Notes under the pieces: model-generated
The model's database searches: none
Told to the model about the DNA's origin: nothing
What the model saw: only the letters and a program-made list of their open reading frames with translations
NCBI RefSeq assembly: GCF_042680885.1
Contig: NZ_JBHUEO010000017.1
Location: forward strand, 1 to 64,000
Length of the DNA stretch: 64,000 nucleotides
Source: Siminovitchia sediminis
GTDB taxonomy: Bacteria > Bacillota > Bacilli > Bacillales > Bacillaceae_C
Reading direction: 5' to 3'
Program-made: the position numbers and the translations under genes
Shown: positions 60,494 through 64,000 of the stretch, in pieces
How positions within the stretch are numbered: position 1 is the first letter of the stretch
Layout of the letters: every line of letters starts with the position of its first letter

Positions 60494-63400
60494 GGTGTCA
60501 CCACGTCCTTTCGTATACTGTTAAGCCAATCTTGGATTGATTTAGGTTTTTTAATTTCCCCTTTTATAGCTCTTATATAGGATTCAAACGTCTCCAGCTC
60601 AGTCATGACCTGTAACTGTGCAACAGAGGCTGTTTGCCGTTTTTGAACGGAGTCAGCTGTATCTTTCAAGCTTACTAATACAGAACCTTTGCCGTTTTTC
60701 ACCCATTCATTGAAAGGTATTCCATTTCTTTCTGTGATCATTTTTATACCAGCCTTCAAAAGGAGCTTTTTAATAATTTTTTCATCCCTTTCCAATGCAT
60801 CGACGTAGATTTCCGGAAGATCATATGTCATTTTTGCAGTTAATTGTTCATTCCAAATCATTGACTTGGCCAGGGCTTCGTCTAATGTATGGCCAATACC
60901 AATCAACTCGCCGGTAGATTTCATTTCAGGAGTCAGCTTCGGGTCTACACCATCCAGTTTTCCGGTTGAAAAAACAGGGTTTTTGACTGTGTAAAATGAA
61001 GGTGAAATTGGTGCCTGAACATTCGTTAAGGATGAGCCTGTCAGTATATTCACACACTCCTGAATCATATTCAACCCGGTAATTTTACTTACAATAGGTA
61101 CTGTACGGGAAGCTCTCGGATTGACCTCTAACATATAAACAGCATCTCGATAAACAACAAATTGGATATTAAAAATACCTTTAAATTTTAATTTTTCGGC
61201 TACTCTTTCCGCATAGTCAAACACGGTTTTTTTTACACCTTCCGACACATGGATCGGCGGTGTAATGGTCATACTGTCACCGGAATGAACTCCCGCTTTT
61301 TCAATATGCTCAAAATAAGCCGGAATAAGAATTTCTTTTCCATCTGCCAACACATCAACTTCCAATTCCATCCCTTTATAATAGGCATCAATCAGTACCG
61401 GATACTCAATATTGGGCAAGTGTGTATCCAGCTCTTCCTGGTTATGGACAATAATCATTCCCTGTCCTCCAATCACGTAGGATGGACGAAGTAATACAGG
61501 GAAGCCGATTTGAGCCGTTTTGGTTATGACTTCTTGTTCGTCATAGGCAGTTCCCCCTGGTATATGCGGAATATCCAGCTCCTTTAAAAGAGTATAAAAT
61601 CTCTCTCTATCTTCTACAATATCAATTTGATCCTGGTTAATGGACAAAAGCGGAATCCCGTTTTCTTCCAAGCCTTGAGCTAAATTGATGGCTGTTTGCC
61701 CGCCCAGCTGTACAATTACTCCATCCGGTTTTTCGAATTCCAATATGTTGACTACATCTTCTATATGGAGAGGTTCAAAGTACAGGCGGTCTGCAATTTG
61801 GAAGTCGGTACTGACTGTTCCCGGGTTGTTATTTATCAGAATGGTTTCATAGCCTGACTTTTTAAGCGATAGTGCGGCTTGCACTGTACAATAATCAAAT
61901 TCAATTCCCTGACCAATTCGAACGGGTCCCGAACCAATGATCGCAATCTTTTTCTTAGATGTGTCAGAAAGTATATGGTCGCCTTCCCCTTTCCAGGTAG
62001 AATAGAAATAAGGAGCTGCAGCTGTAAACTCTCCGGCACATGAGTCAACCATCTGGAATACCGGCATGATTTCGTATTCTTTTCTTTTTTCTTTCAGTTG
62101 TTTCAAAGAAACATTCCAGATCGAAGCTAGCCAAGTATCGGAAAATCCGTTTTCTTTTAATAATTTTAGAAATCCGGGATTTATCGTTTCCATTGTTTCA
62201 TTCTTAGCTTTGTTCTCTAATTTGACGAGGTCAGATAGAACATGAAGGAAATATGGATGGATTTTTGTTTGATCATGAATCGTCTCCACAGGCTCTCCTC
62301 TTCTTAAAAGCTCAATAATTGAAAAGAAACGCACATCATCTGCATGTATGACAGAGCTCCATAACTCCTCATGACTCCGGTCCGCAATACCTTTTAATTC
62401 CAAACCGTTTGTTTTTAATTCAAGGGATCTTACAGCTTTTTGAAGGGCCGATGGGAGCAGGCGGTCAATGGCCATGATTTCACCTGTTGCCTTCATGGTT
62501 GTTCCAAGTTGTCTTTGGGCATCCGGGAATTTATCAAAAGCCCACCGCGGCATCTTGACTACGGTATAGTCAACAACAGGTTCTGAACTGGCATATGTTG
62601 TACCTGTTACCGGATTTATAATTTCATGCAGATGATACCCCAGGCCAAGCTTTGCAGCAATTCTTGCAATGGGATAGCCCGTTGCTTTAGATGCCAAAGC
62701 TGAGGATCTGCTAAGCCTTGGATTTACTTCAATTAAATAATACTGCTCAGAGGCAGGATCTTGTGCAAATTGAATATTACATCCTCCAACAATTTTCAAT
62801 GCACGGATAATTTTTACAGCTGATTGATATAAAGCATTAAATTGGCGGTCAGACAGTGTCTGTTGAGGGGCAAACACAATTGAATCACCTGTATGGACTC
62901 CAACAGGATCAAAGTTTTCCATACTGCAGATGGCAATACATGTATCATTTTCATCTCTGATCATTTCAAACTCGATTTCTTTCAATCCCGCTATGCTTTT
63001 TTCTATCAGGCATTGGGTAATAGGGCTGGATTCCAGGCCTTTTTTCACAACTCTCAGCAGCTCCTCTTCGTTGTGTACAATGCCTCCTCCCCCGCCGCCC
63101 AGCGTATAGGCGGGACGTATAATAATGGGATAGCCCTGGCTGCCGGCAAAAGATACTGCTTCTTCGACTGTGTGGATAATTTCACTTTCCGGAACAGGCT
63201 CCTTCAATTCATGCATCAACGATCGAAAGGCCTCCCGGTCTTCCCCCTGGATGATAGATTCTGGAGTGGTCCCCAACACCTGTATGTTGTACTTATCCAA
63301 TATGCCTTTTTTATAGAGATCAACCGTTAAATTTAAGCCTGTTTGGCCTCCTAATGTTCCTAAAATACCATCAGGATTTTCCTTTTTAATAATTTCTGTA

Positions 63401-63621
63401 ATGCTTTGGACAGTTAATGGTTCAAAATAAACTGTATCGGCAAATTGTTCATCTGTCATTATGGTCGCCGGGTTGTTATTGACCAGTATGACCTCGCAGC
63501 CTTCTTCCTGCAGAGCAAGGCAGCCTTGAGTTCCTGCATAATCAAATTCAGCTGCCTGGCCGATGACAATAGGCCCGGAGCCAATGACAAGAACTTTCTT
63601 GATGTCTTTCCGCTTAGGCAT
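60490..63621 (-). CDS. carB: Carbamoyl-phosphate synthase large subunit, arginine type
   Basis: 1043 residues from ATG 63621, with AAAGGAG 9 bases upstream; it overlaps the carA stop by 8 bases. Two homologous ATP-grasp halves (about 1-390 and 540-930: VLVIGSGPIVIGQAAEFDYAGTQ and IAIIGSGPVRIGQGIEFDYC), an oligomerisation domain between them, and an MGS-like allosteric C-terminus. Length suits the arginine-specific enzyme (B. subtilis CarB 1030) more than PyrAB, and the neighbour argF agrees. Makes carbamoyl phosphate from bicarbonate, ammonia and 2 ATP. Confidence 0.96.
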   Translation of the reverse strand: MPKRKDIKKVLVIGSGPIVIGQAAEFDYAGTQGCLALQEEGCEVILVNNNPATIMTDEQFADTVYFEPLTVQSITEIIKKENPDGILGTLGGQTGLNLTVDLYKKGILDKYNIQVLGTTPESIIQGEDREAFRSLMHELKEPVPESEIIHTVEEAVSFAGSQGYPIIIRPAYTLGGGGGGIVHNEEELLRVVKKGLESSPITQCLIEKSIAGLKEIEFEMIRDENDTCIAICSMENFDPVGVHTGDSIVFAPQQTLSDRQFNALYQSAVKIIRALKIVGGCNIQFAQDPASEQYYLIEVNPRLSRSSALASKATGYPIARIAAKLGLGYHLHEIINPVTGTTYASSEPVVDYTVVKMPRWAFDKFPDAQRQLGTTMKATGEIMAIDRLLPSALQKAVRSLELKTNGLELKGIADRSHEELWSSVIHADDVRFFSIIELLRRGEPVETIHDQTKIHPYFLHVLSDLVKLENKAKNETMETINPGFLKLLKENGFSDTWLASIWNVSLKQLKEKRKEYEIMPVFQMVDSCAGEFTAAAPYFYSTWKGEGDHILSDTSKKKIAIIGSGPVRIGQGIEFDYCTVQAALSLKKSGYETILINNNPGTVSTDFQIADRLYFEPLHIEDVVNILEFEKPDGVIVQLGGQTAINLAQGLEENGIPLLSINQDQIDIVEDRERFYTLLKELDIPHIPGGTAYDEQEVITKTAQIGFPVLLRPSYVIGGQGMIIVHNQEELDTHLPNIEYPVLIDAYYKGMELEVDVLADGKEILIPAYFEHIEKAGVHSGDSMTITPPIHVSEGVKKTVFDYAERVAEKLKFKGIFNIQFVVYRDAVYMLEVNPRASRTVPIVSKITGLNMIQECVNILTGSSLTNVQAPISPSFYTVKNPVFSTGKLDGVDPKLTPEMKSTGELIGIGHTLDEALAKSMIWNEQLTAKMTYDLPEIYVDALERDEKIIKKLLLKAGIKMITERNGIPFNEWVKNGKGSVLVSLKDTADSVQKRQTASVAQLQVMTELETFESYIRAIKGEIKKPKSIQDWLNSIRKDVVTP

Positions 63622-64000
63622 ACAAACGAGCTCCTTTGCTTTCAAATACTGTTTGGAAGAATTGGTTAAAGATCCGTTCGTTTAAAGGATTGAATACATG
63701 CTCAGAATGAAATTGGTAAGTAGTCAATGGATATTCATCATGTACGAGTCCTTCAACTGTCCGGTCATGCACATTTTTATATGACACTTTAAAGCCTGTA
63801 TCCTTTAAGCTTTTCTCCTCTACGACATATTCATGATTTTGGCTGGTCATGAACACTTTATTCGAATCTGTTTCCAGAACAGCTTCCTTAAAGTTTCGAT
63901 GTCCGGCAGCCATTTTATGGACTGATGCACCAAACGACAGAGCAAGTATTTGGTGACCCAATCCCAAGCCGATGGCAGGAAAGGCCATAGCCAGCTGCCT
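63614..64000 (-). CDS. carA: Carbamoyl-phosphate synthase small subunit, 3' part, active-site Cys missing
   Basis: Only the C-terminal 128 residues are in the window; the gene continues beyond its end. It is the class I glutamine amidotransferase half that should pass ammonia to CarB. The nucleophile box, normally GICLGHQ, reads GLGLGHQ here (codons GGC TTG GGA TTG GGT CAC CAA, about 63970-63950), so the catalytic Cys is Gly. The later His-Glu box is FHSEH in place of FHPEA. MTSQNHEYVVEE and VEGLVHDEYPL are retained. The frame is otherwise intact, so the subunit is probably made but glutaminase-dead. Confidence 0.9.
   Translation of the reverse strand, partial: RQLAMAFPAIGLGLGHQILALSFGASVHKMAAGHRNFKEAVLETDSNKVFMTSQNHEYVVEEKSLKDTGFKVSYKNVHDRTVEGLVHDEYPLTTYQFHSEHVFNPLNERIFNQFFQTVFESKGARLYA

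Overview
The window looks like chromosome from a low-to-moderate GC, endospore-former-type Bacillaceae bacterium. Supporting signs are Shine-Dalgarno-led genes with frequent TTG/GTG starts, a proline T-box, caa3/bd oxidase accessory genes, a CarAB-ArgF arginine cluster, sigma-54 activators of the RocR/AcoR type, and homologues of B. subtilis ykoGHIJ, ydjO, yhfW, ylbC and yitD/yitE. I see no rRNA, tRNA, CRISPR array, prophage or insertion sequence. The species is not identifiable by eye.

Layout. 1-3.4 kb: end of an OmpR-type response regulator, its histidine kinase, and two PepSY proteins preceded by matching 11-bp-period direct repeats. 3.5-7 kb: YdjO-like protein, a Rieske/FAD oxidoreductase, a small membrane protein and MetA (homoserine acetyltransferase by its Glu111). 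7-10.2 kb: gene-poor, apparently decayed DNA around an orphan MurE-like ligase that lacks the DNPR motif. 10.2-18.1 kb: MOSC protein, then the three-subunit acetone carboxylase operon behind a -24/-12 promoter, facing an AcoR/AcxR-type activator. 18.3-22.7 kb: T-box-controlled proBA, a branched-chain aminotransferase and a Mug-type glycosylase. 22.7-31.9 kb: ASCH protein, YitE-like membrane protein, an interrupted phosphosulfolactate synthase, transporters, hydrolase, CtaG and DUF2243 proteins. 31.9-34.7 kb: an RlmN-type radical SAM methylase and the NAD(P)HX repair enzyme. 34.7-41.4 kb: RocR-like activator, then decarboxylase, LysP-type permease and a second decarboxylase. 41.5-45.8 kb: 3-hydroxybutyrate dehydrogenase and GntP-family permease with a frameshifted PAS/AAA+ activator. 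45.9-50.7 kb: OsmC remnant, threonine dehydratase-like enzyme, a divergent ATP-sulfurylase-like protein with a long C-terminal extension, and two small membrane proteins. 50.7-58.4 kb: CAP-domain protein, cydDC, and cydAB with a CydS-like micro-subunit. 59-64 kb: Staygreen-family protein, argF, carB and the 3' end of carA.

Three sigma-54 modules lie within about 35 kb. Each pairs an enhancer-binding protein with a nearby -24/-12 promoter: acetone carboxylase, amino-acid decarboxylase, and hydroxybutyrate permease. Acetone carboxylase makes acetoacetate, and hydroxybutyrate dehydrogenase interconverts acetoacetate and 3-hydroxybutyrate, so two of the modules meet at one metabolite. Likely Rex operators upstream of both cydDC and cydAB suggest joint NADH/NAD control of bd oxidase and its assembly exporter.

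The least ordinary observations are a CarA whose glutaminase Cys is replaced by Gly, an ATP-sulfurylase-like protein without the sulfate-binding Gln-x-Arg, the MurE-like ligase without its diaminopimelate motif, the unannotated CydS-like ORF, and the response-regulator repeat array. No wholly new multi-gene system was evident.
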